A stretch of DNA of 64,000 bases from Pseudanabaena sp. PCC 6802 (GCF_000332175.1 NZ_KB235914.1:3654868-3718867), one strand, 5' to 3'; shown: positions 9,267 through 18,495, numbered from the stretch's first letter. Numbers and translations are program-made. The notes: generated by a model from the sequence alone, not told the origin.

Positions 9267-9410
9267 TATAGCGATGCTAAATCATTTATGAACGGGGTGG
9301 GGTAGAACACGGCAGTGGCTTTAGGGGGAAACCCCCAAGACCGCCCTGCCTCCCCTGCGTGGGGCGCAGCCCCACATCCCCTTTTTCACAAATCATTTGT
9401 GATTGCTATA
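9267..9410. repeat. MITE-like repeat, family B, copy 1
   Basis: About 144 bp with TATAGCGATGCTAAATCATT at the left and AATCATTTGTGATTGCTATA at the right. The GC-rich core (gaacacggcagtggct; gtggggcgcagccccac) is shared with the element at 47088-47245. With the next repeat it fills the 447-base gap between genes (9259-9705). Confidence 0.8.
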
Positions 9411-9515
9411 TATGCGATCGCGATCGCTAACTTCCAGGATCGAAATCACAATACTCTAATAACTCAAATCACAGAAATCTGCGATGGAGCGATCGAGAAT
9501 ATTGGTAATTAAGCT

Positions 9516-9609
9516 TATAGCACTACGAAATTAAGGGGTACAGGGATAGCAGCCCTTCATAGGGACGCAGCACCTCCAGCCCCATCTCACAAACCAGTTT
9601 GCTGCTATA
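9516..9609. repeat. MITE-like repeat related to family B
   Basis: It begins TATAGCACTACGAAATTAAG and ends CAAACCAGTTTGCTGCTATA. The terminal TATAGC/GCTATA rule is the same as in families A and B, but the core is more decayed. Confidence 0.6.
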
Positions 9610-9705
9610 TATGCTTAAAGCACGTAAAACAATCGTTAAACATCACCAAGCGATTGTTAAACATCCTCTATATTTTCTAGATATTAAGGTTGAGGTAATT
9701 TGGTT

Positions 9706-10104
9706 ATGACTACTCGTAAGTTATTACAGCAGGTGGTTCTGGCTGGACTTGTGACAATGCCGATTATGGCAATGGGTGCTACTGCGGTATCCGCACAAAA
9801 CTTATATGGCGCGATCGCCCGTTCCCGTTCCACAGGAGATAAAGGCTTTGCCTGGAACTATAGTACTCGCTATGAAGCCGAAAGAAGAGCGATCGCCGAA
9901 TGTAATAGTTACTCTGGAGCTGGTGATTGCCGCGCATTGCTGTGGTTTAGAAATGCCTGTGGCAGCATAGCCGAGTCTAACGATGGTGGGGCTGGTACTG
10001 GCTGGGGTACGACTAGAGCTTTATCCCAAGATTACGCGATCGATTCATGCAGCGGTGTAGGTAGTGGCTGTCGGGTCACCAGAACAATTTGCACTGGTCG
10101 GTGA
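9706..10104 (+). CDS. Secreted Cys-rich DUF4189 protein, copy 1
   Basis: A 132-residue exported protein. It has an N-terminal signal peptide (VLAGLVTMPIMAMGATAVSA, cleavage before QNLYG) and then a DUF4189-type domain: YGAIARSRSTGDKGFAWNY, ERRAIAEC, an AC residue pair, and a C-terminal SGCRVTRTICTG. Six Cys remain after cleavage, which suggests three disulfides. I prefer the ATG at 9706 to an upstream TTG, with GAGG upstream. The gene at 10198 is nearly identical over the mature part, so this is a recent tandem duplication. Function is unknown; related proteins are periplasmic or extracellular. Confidence 0.85.
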   Translation: MTTRKLLQQVVLAGLVTMPIMAMGATAVSAQNLYGAIARSRSTGDKGFAWNYSTRYEAERRAIAECNSYSGAGDCRALLWFRNACGSIAESNDGGAGTGWGTTRALSQDYAIDSCSGVGSGCRVTRTICTGR

Positions 10105-10197
10105 TTTGCTTTTTAGGAGGCAGGGAAGAATTATGAAAAGTACCGCAAAGTACCTCCTAAATTAAGCATACACAAATAACTAATAGGGATAACTTAC

Positions 10198-10596
10198 ATG
10201 ATGATGCGTCAATTAGGTCGACATCTAGTTCTGGCCGGAGTGATGGCAGTGCCAATGGTAGCAATGAGTGCGGCGGCTGCTTCTGCAGGAGATTTATACG
10301 GGGCAATAGCCCGTTCCCGTTCCACCGGAGATAAAGGATTTTCGTGGAACTATAGCACTCGCTATGAAGCTGAAAGAAGAGCGATCGCCGAATGTAGTAG
10401 TTACTCTGGAGCTGGTGATTGCGAAGCTTTGTTGTGGTTTAGAAATGCCTGCGGCAGTATCGCCGAGTCTAACGATGGTGGTGCCGGGACTGGTTGGGGT
10501 ACGACTAGAGCTTTATCCCAAGATTACGCGATCGATTCATGCAACAGCGTAGGCAGCGGTTGTCGGGTCACCAGAACAATTTGTACTGGCAACTAA
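10198..10596 (+). CDS. Secreted Cys-rich DUF4189 protein, copy 2
   Basis: A 132-residue paralogue of the gene ending 93 bases upstream. The signal peptide has diverged (HLVLAGVMAVPMVAMSAAAA, cleavage near ASAGD), while the mature domain is almost unchanged, with the same Cys positions and the same GAGTGWGTTRALSQDY block. The contrast suggests selection on the mature fold after duplication. No catalytic motif is recognised. Confidence 0.85.
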   Translation: MMMRQLGRHLVLAGVMAVPMVAMSAAAASAGDLYGAIARSRSTGDKGFSWNYSTRYEAERRAIAECSSYSGAGDCEALLWFRNACGSIAESNDGGAGTGWGTTRALSQDYAIDSCNSVGSGCRVTRTICTGN

Positions 10597-10678
10597 AACT
10601 TTACTGCTGGAGTTGTCTGGCAAATACCCCCCTATGCGTGCATATTATTAATGTTGTCAAAAAGCTGACCACTAGTAA

Positions 10679-11683
10679 GTGCTTGTGGAAATTCCGTTAA
10701 TTCGAGATGTGGGCGAGCAGGGACTTTTGCAACTGTTTCGCCCCTTTTGCTCTGACCTGGTTGGCGACGATGCCGCTGTGATGGGAGCGTTGCCAGAAGA
10801 TCGCGAGCTGGTAGTAACGACGGACATGCTTGTTGATGGCGTGCATTTCAGCAATGCTACTACCAGTGCCGGAGATGTGGGCTGGCGAGCAGCGGCAGTT
10901 AACTTATCAGATCTGGCTGCTATGGGTGCCCAGCCTTGGGGCGTGACGATCGCGGTAGGATTGCCCCCCACAACTTCAGTGGATTGGATTAAATCTGTCT
11001 ATCAGGGCTTCCACGACTGCTTGCAACAGTATGGCGTGCAGTTAGTGGGAGGGGATACGGTGCGATCGCCCCATACTTGCATATCCGTCACGGCCTTTGG
11101 CACGGTGATGCGGGGTCGAGTTATCCAAAGACACGCAGCACAAGATGGCGATCTAATTCTGATTACGGGAAACCACGGACTATCCAAAGCGGGCCTAGAA
11201 CTACTACTACATCCTGAATTGGCCGATCGATTATCAGATTCCTCGTTCAGAGAGGAAATCATCTCTAGTTTAGTGCGATCGCATCAAAGGCCAACACCTC
11301 GTTTGGATGTCCCACCATTAATCTGGTCGATTTTGCAAGAACAAGCTCTATCGCCTCCTATTAGACTGGCGGGTATGGATAGCAGTGACGGGCTTGCAGA
11401 TGCAGTTCTGCAAATTTGTCGTGCCAGTGGTGTCGGCGCTCGTTTAGATTGGCAGGAAATTCCAATCCCAGAAGTAATAGAACCCCTGGCAGGCGATCGG
11501 GCATTAGATTGGGTACTGTATGGTGGTGAGGACTTTGAACTGGTTTTGTGCTTGCCCCCTCGCGTAGCAAAAGCCTTAGTAGCACGGTTGCCAGAGGCAG
11601 CTATTATAGGGGAGATTATCAGTGGCGATCGCGTTGAAGGTTTAGCTTGGCAAAGCACGTTTCAACATTTCCAGAGCCAGTAG
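10679..11683 (+). CDS. thiL: Thiamine-monophosphate kinase
   Basis: A 334-residue enzyme that phosphorylates thiamine monophosphate to thiamine diphosphate with ATP, the last step of TPP synthesis. Family motifs are clear: GDDAAVMG near residue 29, TTDMLVDGVHF, DLAAMGAQPWG, VGGDTV and GMDSSDGLADAV. The start is GTG, at 10679 or two codons later at 10685; no ATG is available at the expected N-terminus (VEIPLIRDVGEQGLL). I see no TPP riboswitch in the upstream gap. The ferredoxin gene follows after 13 bases, so they may be cotranscribed. Confidence 0.95.
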   Translation: MLVEIPLIRDVGEQGLLQLFRPFCSDLVGDDAAVMGALPEDRELVVTTDMLVDGVHFSNATTSAGDVGWRAAAVNLSDLAAMGAQPWGVTIAVGLPPTTSVDWIKSVYQGFHDCLQQYGVQLVGGDTVRSPHTCISVTAFGTVMRGRVIQRHAAQDGDLILITGNHGLSKAGLELLLHPELADRLSDSSFREEIISSLVRSHQRPTPRLDVPPLIWSILQEQALSPPIRLAGMDSSDGLADAVLQICRASGVGARLDWQEIPIPEVIEPLAGDRALDWVLYGGEDFELVLCLPPRVAKALVARLPEAAIIGEIISGDRVEGLAWQSTFQHFQSQ

Positions 11684-11696
11684 ATATTGGCATATT

Positions 11697-12068
11697 ATGG
11701 CGGTCTATCAAGTACGTCTGCTCAATCCCTCGCTAGGTCTCGATCGCACGATCGCGGTACCAGATGACGAATATATCCAGGATATGGCGATCGCAGAGGG
11801 AATTAGATTGCCCGCCGGATGCCGTCAAGGTAACTGTTCTGCTTGTATTGTTAAAGTAGCGATCGGTGAGGTCGATCAAAGCGAGCAGAAGTTTCTGCGC
11901 CCAGAGGAAATTGCCGCTGGCTATGCCATTACCTGTGTTGCCTATGCCTTGTCGGACTGCACCTTAGAAACTCATCAAGAAGGAGTTTTATACAAGTCCT
12001 CTCTTTATGCACCCGTGCCGGAGTTAAAGAAAAGTGAAAGCCAAAGCGATCGCCAATCGGAAACATAA
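11697..12068 (+). CDS. Plant-type [2Fe-2S] ferredoxin with C-terminal extension
   Basis: A 123-residue electron carrier. The cluster ligands are all present: AGCRQGNCSACIVK gives the CX4CX2C triplet and ITCVAY gives the fourth Cys. The usual photosynthetic PetF is about 97 residues, and this one has a charged tail of about 25 residues (ELKKSESQSDRQSET), so it is likely one of the minor PetF-like or FdC-type ferredoxins. It lies 13 bases after thiL. Its last 35 bases overlap the start of the methyltransferase gene in another frame, suggesting an operon. Confidence 0.9.
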   Translation: MAVYQVRLLNPSLGLDRTIAVPDDEYIQDMAIAEGIRLPAGCRQGNCSACIVKVAIGEVDQSEQKFLRPEEIAAGYAITCVAYALSDCTLETHQEGVLYKSSLYAPVPELKKSESQSDRQSET

Positions 12069-12609
12069 ACCCATCGTACCGCCGCCAACTCCAATTCGGC
12101 AGCAGTACGAACAGCATAGCGTGCGCGGTTTTTACGAACAATTTGGTGCCGAATATCGCAATCCCCATGAAAGCGCGATCGTGGCTCTAGTTACATCCGC
12201 AGTCGAGCGCTGGCAATTAAATTGCGATCGGGTGTTAGATTTAGCTTGCGGTAGCGGTGAAGTAACTCTGGCTCTACGCGGCTCAGGCTATGCAAATATT
12301 ACTGGGATCGATCCCTACACCTATGCAGCCTATCAGCACCGCACGGGTCTAGAAGCTGAAACCTATAGCTTTGAAGATATTGCCGCTGGTATGCTTAGTG
12401 ACAGGTACTATAGTTTAATTGTTTGCAGTTTTGCCCTACATTTAATTCCCTCATCCTGGTTACCTCTAGTTGTTTATCAACTCAGACAAATCGCGCATAG
12501 CCTGGTGGTAATTACCCCTAATAAATCCCCACAACTAAAACCAGAATGGGGATGGACTTTTCTAGATGAGATAGAAAGCGATCGCGTTCGAGCGAGGCTA
12601 TATCAATAA
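12034..12609 (+). CDS. Class I SAM-dependent methyltransferase
   Basis: A 191-residue protein with a Rossmann methyltransferase core: motif I VLDLACGSGEVTLAL, a motif II acid in ITGIDPY, and a motif IV-like YSLIVCSFALHLIP. The substrate cannot be told. The GTG start at 12034 gives a basic tail (KAKAIANRKHK) and overlaps the ferredoxin gene; no good ATG exists before the conserved part. The stop TAA abuts the next ATG (TAAATG), a sign of translational coupling with the unknown 620-residue gene. Confidence 0.85.
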   Translation: MKAKAIANRKHKPIVPPPTPIRQQYEQHSVRGFYEQFGAEYRNPHESAIVALVTSAVERWQLNCDRVLDLACGSGEVTLALRGSGYANITGIDPYTYAAYQHRTGLEAETYSFEDIAAGMLSDRYYSLIVCSFALHLIPSSWLPLVVYQLRQIAHSLVVITPNKSPQLKPEWGWTFLDEIESDRVRARLYQ

Positions 12610-14472
12610 ATGCCACACCAGAATAAAGGAAATTTAACAAATTCCAGTGACGCTGACGATCTCCCAGGTCATGACTTGGCAGATCGCCTCCTCAATGCGC
12701 TCGCACAATCGGAAGTTGCGCAGCTAATTGATGCTTTGTTTCAGGTTTTACCCCCTCAATTGCAAGAGCAAGCGATCGCTCAGCTCTCTCCTAACACGCA
12801 ACAAGTTATAAAGCAAATTCTGGCTCTACCACCTACAGATAGGCCAGCTCAGACAAATGCTCCAACCGAGCAAACTGTTTCGCTAGCTAAACAGGCGCAG
12901 ATCTGGTCTGAACTATGGCAAGATTGGGATGCGATCGTAGAAGAAGCTGCCCAAGAAGAGGGAAAGTATATTGTCCAAGAAGAGCACTGGGAGCCACCCT
13001 ATTTTGATGCCACCACATTTAATGAGGATTTAGAGAAACTTGCTGACAAGATGCTGCCAATGGTTCAGATCGCATTTGAGCATGGATTTACACCCGATCG
13101 TAGTTTTGTTGCTGCCCTTTTGGATGCAGAGGCAGATATTTTGACAAGCATCCCAGATTGGATGGAAATTACCGACGGAATATATTTAGAGCGGCAATTA
13201 ACCCACTGCGCACTGCAATGGGAATGGCTAACTATTCAGCAACAAGGACAGGATGCCTTTGATTTTACTCAACACATGTGCCAGTACGAGCAAGAATTTC
13301 AAGAGGTAAAGTTTGATAGTGATGTAATTCCCGATTTCCTGGTGCAGTTATCTCAATCCGATCGGCGGTGCATTTTAGCAGGATTAAACGCGAACAAAGA
13401 AACTCCTCTATGGAGTCGCGTGCTGAGTGATGTCCATTCTCATTGGTACGATCTCTATCTAAACCTTATCGAGCAATTTACGCCTGAAGTCTATTTGGAT
13501 AATCTGCGCGAAACGATTCCACAACGGTGGCAAAATGGTTTGCCCGTTATTAATGCCTTACTGACCGCACGTAACTATACAGAAAGTCTGAATGCGATTT
13601 CAGAAACACTGAGAGCATTTCTGAAATCAAATCGGGGAGAGGCGAATTGGATGCCTGAAACTTCACTTTTGCTGTCTAGCTCGGGCTTTTACTATCTGAG
13701 CGAGTCGGAAAATATTCTTCTACTATTGCGCTATTACCAGCAAACCACACTGGAGTTAAATCAAACAGAGCGAGCAAATGCTCTAGAGATTCAGCAGACA
13801 GCGATCTCCGAGTGGTTTAACTGGTCGGAAATGTTTAAGGTCTTTGCTGAAGTATCCCTATCTAAATCTACGCACCAAGCACTGTTTACATCATGGCGAG
13901 GTTACATCGATCGCCAATCTAAACCCCATGCTTGGGGTGGATATGGCACAGTCAAAGTCGATGATTGGTGGGTTCCCTGGCTGATTGATAGCATTGCCGA
14001 TCCCCAAAAAGGAGCAACCTGGTTTGGGGAGAAAATTACCCAATGGATTGCAAATCTACCTGGAGACAAAACTCAGTTAGGTGAGAACTACGACATACTA
14101 CGACTTTTAACTAAAGATCTAGTCGCAATCCAACCCCAGAGGCAGTCATTCTATCCTCAGTTCCATCAGGTTGTGATTCATCCGCAAATGGCATCTCAAC
14201 AAAGCGATCGATCTCGGCAAGAGTATCTTCAACAATACGCACCGACTGATTTGTGGGATCGGGTAATGAATTATTGGAAAACCAACCTGCAGTACTTTAT
14301 CCCGAAGCCGGAGTTTGCTCAAAAATCTGACTATAAGGAACATGCGCGTTGGATGCTGACTCTGAAGGAGTTATCCCCACAGGACTATGCAACTCTCTTG
14401 GCTCAGTGGCAAGTAGTTCACCAACGACGGAGCAATCTGTGGAAAGCGATGGGACAGATGGGATTAGTTTAA
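12610..14472 (+). CDS. Large helical protein of unknown function
   Basis: A 620-residue acidic, Trp- and Gln-rich protein with no recognised domain. The N-terminal 90 residues look like a small helical module followed by a Pro/Thr linker. The rest is alternating amphipathic helices with many aromatic residues (WSELWQDWDAIVEEA; EWFNWSEMF; DDWWVPWLIDSI). There are no membrane segments, signal peptide or Cys motifs. It starts at the stop codon of the methyltransferase, and the equally unknown gene at 14516 follows after 43 bases, so the two probably act together. Confidence 0.8.
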   Translation: MPHQNKGNLTNSSDADDLPGHDLADRLLNALAQSEVAQLIDALFQVLPPQLQEQAIAQLSPNTQQVIKQILALPPTDRPAQTNAPTEQTVSLAKQAQIWSELWQDWDAIVEEAAQEEGKYIVQEEHWEPPYFDATTFNEDLEKLADKMLPMVQIAFEHGFTPDRSFVAALLDAEADILTSIPDWMEITDGIYLERQLTHCALQWEWLTIQQQGQDAFDFTQHMCQYEQEFQEVKFDSDVIPDFLVQLSQSDRRCILAGLNANKETPLWSRVLSDVHSHWYDLYLNLIEQFTPEVYLDNLRETIPQRWQNGLPVINALLTARNYTESLNAISETLRAFLKSNRGEANWMPETSLLLSSSGFYYLSESENILLLLRYYQQTTLELNQTERANALEIQQTAISEWFNWSEMFKVFAEVSLSKSTHQALFTSWRGYIDRQSKPHAWGGYGTVKVDDWWVPWLIDSIADPQKGATWFGEKITQWIANLPGDKTQLGENYDILRLLTKDLVAIQPQRQSFYPQFHQVVIHPQMASQQSDRSRQEYLQQYAPTDLWDRVMNYWKTNLQYFIPKPEFAQKSDYKEHARWMLTLKELSPQDYATLLAQWQVVHQRRSNLWKAMGQMGLV

Positions 14473-14515
14473 TTATGACTATTTCATTTCCCCAATTGGA
14501 TAAAGGAGGTTAAAG

Positions 14516-15631
14516 ATGAGCGAGCATCAATATTACGAATTTCAGACAATCGATCGCCCGCTCTCCACAAGCGAACAAGCGGAGATTAAAAAGCTATCTA
14601 GCCGGGTTCAACTCACTCCCACACAAGCGATCTTTGTTTATAACTTTGGTGATTTTCGTGGTAAGCCCGAGCAAATATTAACCCAATATTTTGATGCCAT
14701 GTTTTACATCGCTAACTGGGGTACCTGGCAACTAATGTTTCGGTTCCCCAAAGCGATTATTGACCCGAGTTGGTTTGTACCCTATGACCTGCCCAATGCG
14801 ATTACTGTTACCACAACCCCTAAATATATAGTCCTTGATATTCAAATTATCGAGGAAGATGGATTTGGATGGGTTGAAGGTGAGGGGTGGTTGCCAGAGC
14901 TGCTGCCGCTGCGCAACGATCTATTGAGTGGAGATTTACGCTTGCTGTACCTGGTGTGGTTGCGAGTAGCTCCCTACCTAGCTGGAGAAGAGCTGGATGA
15001 CGATCCGATTGAACCACCAATTCCTCCTAATTTAAGTCAGCTATCCCCACCGTTGGAAGCGTTTATTAAATTAGTAGAACTCAATCCCGATTTAGTTGAT
15101 GCTGCGGCTCAGGCAAGTACTCGCCACCAAGCATCTTCAGATTTGCCTTTGGAGAATTGGTTGTCTGCTCTTTCGGAAGCCGAGAAGCAGAAATTTCTGC
15201 TTAAACTCTTGCAGCGAGAACCCCATACCGATCTGCAGTTGATTAATCGCTTGAAGGAGTTAGCGGGGGCAGGTCGATCCTCTCCTCCATTCACTCCAGG
15301 TCAACGCCGATTATCCGAATTAGAAGCGATCGTCGATACATTGAGAGCGAAGCGCGAACAAAAAGAACAAAATGCGGCAAAGAAAAAACGCATTAAAGAA
15401 CTAGAAGCACTAGCGCCCCAAGAAGCTGAAGCATGGCAAAGAGTAGGGCAGCTAATCGAATTTAAGCAGGCTAAACCTTATGATGAAGCCGCTGCCCTAC
15501 TCAAAGATTTGCTCGATCTTGCAGACTATCAAGGGCGATTGCCGGAATTCGATCGACGCTTTGAAAAGCTCAAGTCAGACTATAGTAATCGCCCAGCCTT
15601 AATCGCGCGTCTCAGAAAAATTAGATCGTAG
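14516..15631 (+). CDS. Conserved hypothetical protein (QYYEFQxIDRPL type)
   Basis: A 371-residue protein with an excellent Shine-Dalgarno (AAAGGAGGT) before the ATG. The N-terminal half has a recognisable signature seen in many bacteria (QYYEFQTIDRPLS; LSSRVQLTPTQAIFVY; YGDFRG-like NFGDFRG; GFGWVEGEGWL). The C-terminal half (about 270-340) is a Lys/Glu-rich coiled coil. In other genomes I recall relatives lying beside SWIM zinc-finger genes; here the partner is the unknown 620-residue protein instead. No function is assigned. Confidence 0.82.
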   Translation: MSEHQYYEFQTIDRPLSTSEQAEIKKLSSRVQLTPTQAIFVYNFGDFRGKPEQILTQYFDAMFYIANWGTWQLMFRFPKAIIDPSWFVPYDLPNAITVTTTPKYIVLDIQIIEEDGFGWVEGEGWLPELLPLRNDLLSGDLRLLYLVWLRVAPYLAGEELDDDPIEPPIPPNLSQLSPPLEAFIKLVELNPDLVDAAAQASTRHQASSDLPLENWLSALSEAEKQKFLLKLLQREPHTDLQLINRLKELAGAGRSSPPFTPGQRRLSELEAIVDTLRAKREQKEQNAAKKKRIKELEALAPQEAEAWQRVGQLIEFKQAKPYDEAAALLKDLLDLADYQGRLPEFDRRFEKLKSDYSNRPALIARLRKIRS

Positions 15632-15702
15632 CTTATTGAGGTATAGCGGCTGCAATCGAGCTATACTGGGAACAGTAGGCAAAGAGAGCAATCCTTTATT
15701 CA

Positions 15703-15927
15703 GATAGCAGTTTGGATAAGGATTTAGATATAAAAAGCAAGATCTACGCTGAAGCAGGAATTCCTGAATATTGGGTAGTCGATCTCAGAAATAGGCAGCT
15801 TATCGTATTTCGAGATCTCCAGTATGGGGAATATAGATCGAAATCCACCCTAACTGGTGGGACGATTTATCCTCTAGCTTTTCCCGATCTCCCTGTATCG
15901 ATTAGCGAAATTATCAGTAATGCATGA
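15703..15927 (+). pseudogene. Uma2 (DUF820) nuclease, C-terminal fragment
   Basis: The frame begins in the middle of the conserved core (DSSLDKDLDIKSKIYAEAG) and continues through IPEYWVVDLRNRQLIVF to the normal C-terminus. About 110 N-terminal residues, including the upstream strand of the PD-(D/E)XK fold, are missing, and an in-frame stop lies at 15676. A TTG at 15712 could start a 71-residue peptide, but a working nuclease is unlikely. Confidence 0.7.
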
Positions 15928-16024
15928 TATATTGCTCCGGCAACCTGAGATATTACAGGAGATACGGTTGTTTCAAGGGTCACTACCTAAAAAATGCAGG
16001 CTGTATTATTGCCGGAGCAATAGC

Positions 16025-16124
16025 TATAGCCAACAGGCTTAGGACGGGGGGCAGGGGTAGAACCTCTGCGTGGGGGCGTAGCCCCCACACCCTCTTGTAC
16101 TAACAGATTCTGAATATAGCTATA
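16025..16124. repeat. GC-rich MITE-like repeat, family A, copy 2
   Basis: It begins TATAGCCAACAGGCTTAGGA, has the tgggggcgtagcccccaca core and ends in GCTATA, one base before the aspA stop codon region. It may serve as the transcript end for aspA. Confidence 0.8.
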
Positions 16125-16125
16125 T

Positions 16126-17523
16126 TCAACTGTGAATTATCTTGCTCATTTGTTCGAGGTTTAAGACTTCTGCTAGTTGCTCCTCTGACATTAAACCCTT
16201 TTCTAAGACGATTTGGCGGAGGGATTTACCCGTCGCCAGCGACTCCTTGGCAATGTCCGCGCTATTAAGATAGCCAATGTGCGTGTTTAGAGCCGTGACC
16301 AGAGATAAACTGCCTTCCGCATAGTCAAGGCAGCGATCGCTAACTGCGGTAATTCCTCTAATACACTTCTGCGCTAAGCTTTGCAGTGCATTACCCAAAA
16401 TTTCAATACTGTGTAGCAGGTTATAGGCGATCGAGGGCATCATCACGTTTAGCTCCAATTGACCTGCTTGTGACGCGATCGCAATGCTAGCGTCGTATCC
16501 CATCACCTGAAAACAGACCATATTCGTCATCTCAGCAATCACGGGATTGTATTTACCTGGCATGATCGAAGATCCTGGCTGTACTGGGGGGAGTTGAATT
16601 TCCTTCAAGCCTGTTTTAGGCCCAGAGTCGAGCAGGCGCAGATCGTTGGCTATTTTGTTGCAATCCTGGGCCAGGTTGCGCAAAGCCCCCGATACATGCA
16701 CGAATGGAGCCATACTCTGCATGGCTGCCATCAGATGCGGTGCTGGCTGCAAATTGAATTTAGTTAATTCACTCAGAACGGCAGCGACGCGATCGCAGTA
16801 TTGGGGGTGGGTATTCAGTCCCGTGCCAGCCGCACTACCGCCCAAACCAAGTTGCTTGAGATCGTCAGCAGCTTGACAAATCCGTCGTGTGTGGTCGGTA
16901 ATAATCTGAGCATAGGCACCAAACTCATCTCCCAGTCTGACAGGTACGGCATCTTGCAGGTGCGTGCGCCCCGACTTCACAATATCCTGAAACTCCTCGG
17001 CTTTTTGGGACAGCTCAGCCTCAAGACTAGAAAGAGCCGGATACAGAAATCGCTCTAACGCCATCAACGCCCCAACCCGAATCGCTGTAGGAATAACGTC
17101 GTTGGTAGACTGGCCGTAGTTGACCAGATCGTTGGGACTAACGCGCTTGTAATTACCTTTGACATCGCCCAAGATCTCCAGAGCTAGATTTGCCAGCACC
17201 TCGTTGACGTTCATGTGATGCGACGTACCTGCACCTGCTTGGTAAATATCGACAACGAATTGATCCCGCAGATTGCCGTTCAAGATCCGATCGCAGGCTG
17301 TAGCGATCGCCGCGCCCACATCCGCAGGAATGCAACCTAACTCGGCATTCACCAGTGCCGCCGCCTTTTTGATTAGCAGGCAAGCATCCACATAAATGGG
17401 TAAAGGCTTAATTCCACTAATCTCGAAGTTAGCGATCGCCCTAGCAGTTTGAATGCCGTAATAAGCCGTATCAGGTATGAGCATCTCGCCCATAGAGTCT
17501 CGCTCAATTCGATTTTGGTTCAT
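16126..17523 (-). CDS. aspA: Aspartate ammonia-lyase
   Basis: A 465-residue member of the fumarase/aspartase superfamily that converts L-aspartate to fumarate and ammonia in the cytosol. The signature loop is present as GSSIMPGKYNP (the usual residue after GK is Val), together with GTSHHMNVNEV (aspartases usually read GTSxNMN) and SGRTHLQDAVP. The SGRTHLQDA block and overall length favour aspartase over class II fumarase. The start ATG at 17523 gives the usual R-x-E-x-D-x-(M/L)-G N-terminus (RIERDSMGEM). It is a single-gene unit ending at a family A repeat. Confidence 0.9.
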   Translation of the reverse strand: MNQNRIERDSMGEMLIPDTAYYGIQTARAIANFEISGIKPLPIYVDACLLIKKAAALVNAELGCIPADVGAAIATACDRILNGNLRDQFVVDIYQAGAGTSHHMNVNEVLANLALEILGDVKGNYKRVSPNDLVNYGQSTNDVIPTAIRVGALMALERFLYPALSSLEAELSQKAEEFQDIVKSGRTHLQDAVPVRLGDEFGAYAQIITDHTRRICQAADDLKQLGLGGSAAGTGLNTHPQYCDRVAAVLSELTKFNLQPAPHLMAAMQSMAPFVHVSGALRNLAQDCNKIANDLRLLDSGPKTGLKEIQLPPVQPGSSIMPGKYNPVIAEMTNMVCFQVMGYDASIAIASQAGQLELNVMMPSIAYNLLHSIEILGNALQSLAQKCIRGITAVSDRCLDYAEGSLSLVTALNTHIGYLNSADIAKESLATGKSLRQIVLEKGLMSEEQLAEVLNLEQMSKIIHS

Positions 17524-17896
17524 ACGTTATCGATCGGATATTTATTAAGTATTTATACAGCAATTGCAGGAGCGATCGCGGCTAATACAAGGGAAGCGTA
17601 TCAGTGTGGGGCATTTCCCCCACATCCGATCTCAAACCAGATCGATTTTTGCGATGAGTGTTTATACATGCCTGGTGAACGGGAATAATAAGCACAAATA
17701 ATAAGGGAAATATCAAATTTTGAAGACATTATTAAATTAACTTCTTCTTCGGGATCGCTGCATGATAATTCCAGTAACGATCCCAATGTGATTGATTCCC
17801 TAAGCCCTACTGCATAATTATGCACGTATCTAAATTCTGAATCGCTTTAAGCACACTTTGAGCAAACACGCACACATTGTAATGGCTTTGCAATAA
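17524..17896. other. Intergenic region upstream of aspA and the zinc-motif gene
   Basis: A 373-base gap between divergent genes, so it should hold both promoters. A small hairpin (tgtggggcatttcccccaca, near 17606) and A/T-rich stretches are visible. No gene or clear operator is seen. Confidence 0.5.
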
Positions 17897-18292
17897 ATGA
17901 ATTTCTTTACAAATTCAGGTTTAACTTGTCGTTTTTGTCATCATTACGATCCCATTGGTAGGAGGGGTGGCAACTGTCAGAAACTACAAGCTTTAGTAGA
18001 GGCTACCTGGGAAGCCTGCTCCCTTGCTGTTCCAGCCTTCGATCGCGAATGGGAAACTCCGGCGGAAGTAGCAAATACCTATAGCACCCAAGTGGCTAAC
18101 AGAGTCAATCATAGGGTTGCTCAACAGGAAGAGCAATGCAGGCAATTGATCGAAGAAACTTTGCTAGAGCGCAACTCACTTAAAAAGGGCGATCGGAAGA
18201 TCGCACAGGAAGAGCAATATATACAGGCGATCGAAGAAGTGCTAATGGAGCATAACTCGTTAGCTTTTGTAAGGCTCAAACAAGACTCTTAG
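17897..18292 (+). CDS. Small protein with N-terminal CxxC-type motif, conserved-looking in cyanobacteria
   Basis: A 131-residue protein. The N-terminus has a probable metal-binding pattern (CRFCHHYDPIGRRGGNC, then EACSLAVPAF), which I recognise as recurrent in cyanobacterial hypotheticals. The remainder is charged helix with two similar segments (QEEQCRQLIEETLLERNSL and QEEQYIQAIEEVLMEHNSL), an internal duplication. A Zn-binding regulator or small adaptor is possible. A hairpin (GGTGGGGGAAATGCCCACC) follows the stop. Confidence 0.75.
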   Translation: MNFFTNSGLTCRFCHHYDPIGRRGGNCQKLQALVEATWEACSLAVPAFDREWETPAEVANTYSTQVANRVNHRVAQQEEQCRQLIEETLLERNSLKKGDRKIAQEEQYIQAIEEVLMEHNSLAFVRLKQDS

Positions 18293-18424
18293 TTGAATGG
18301 CACTGATGGAAGGTGGGGGAAATGCCCACCCTATAATAAATTAAGCCTTAAAAGTTTTAGAGAGCTTGATTCTAAACCGTTTCAAGCTCATTTGTCTCCA
18401 CATTTTGTATTCCGCATGAATAAT

Positions 18425-18495
18425 CCAGGTTAGGGTGAAAGTCCCCGATAGGTCAATAGCAGTAGCTGTACCGAGCAAGATCCATGTCCTAAACC
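18425..18495. other. Possible group II intron domain I remnant upstream of tRNA-Thr
   Basis: The stretch containing ttagggtgaaagtccccgat and agcagtagctgtaccgagca resembles the 5' domain of bacterial group II introns. No intron reverse transcriptase, domain V or 3' end follows here. The resemblance is from memory of such introns, so the call is weak. Confidence 0.25.

Noticed and set aside
9315-9512. Small open frame between the hypothetical gene and DUF4189 gene
   Set aside because: It runs through the family B repeat element and reads as repeat-encoded sequence, with no start context.
10597-10678. TPP riboswitch upstream of thiL
   Set aside because: The gap is only 82 bases and lacks the CTGAGA-type core of the TPP aptamer.
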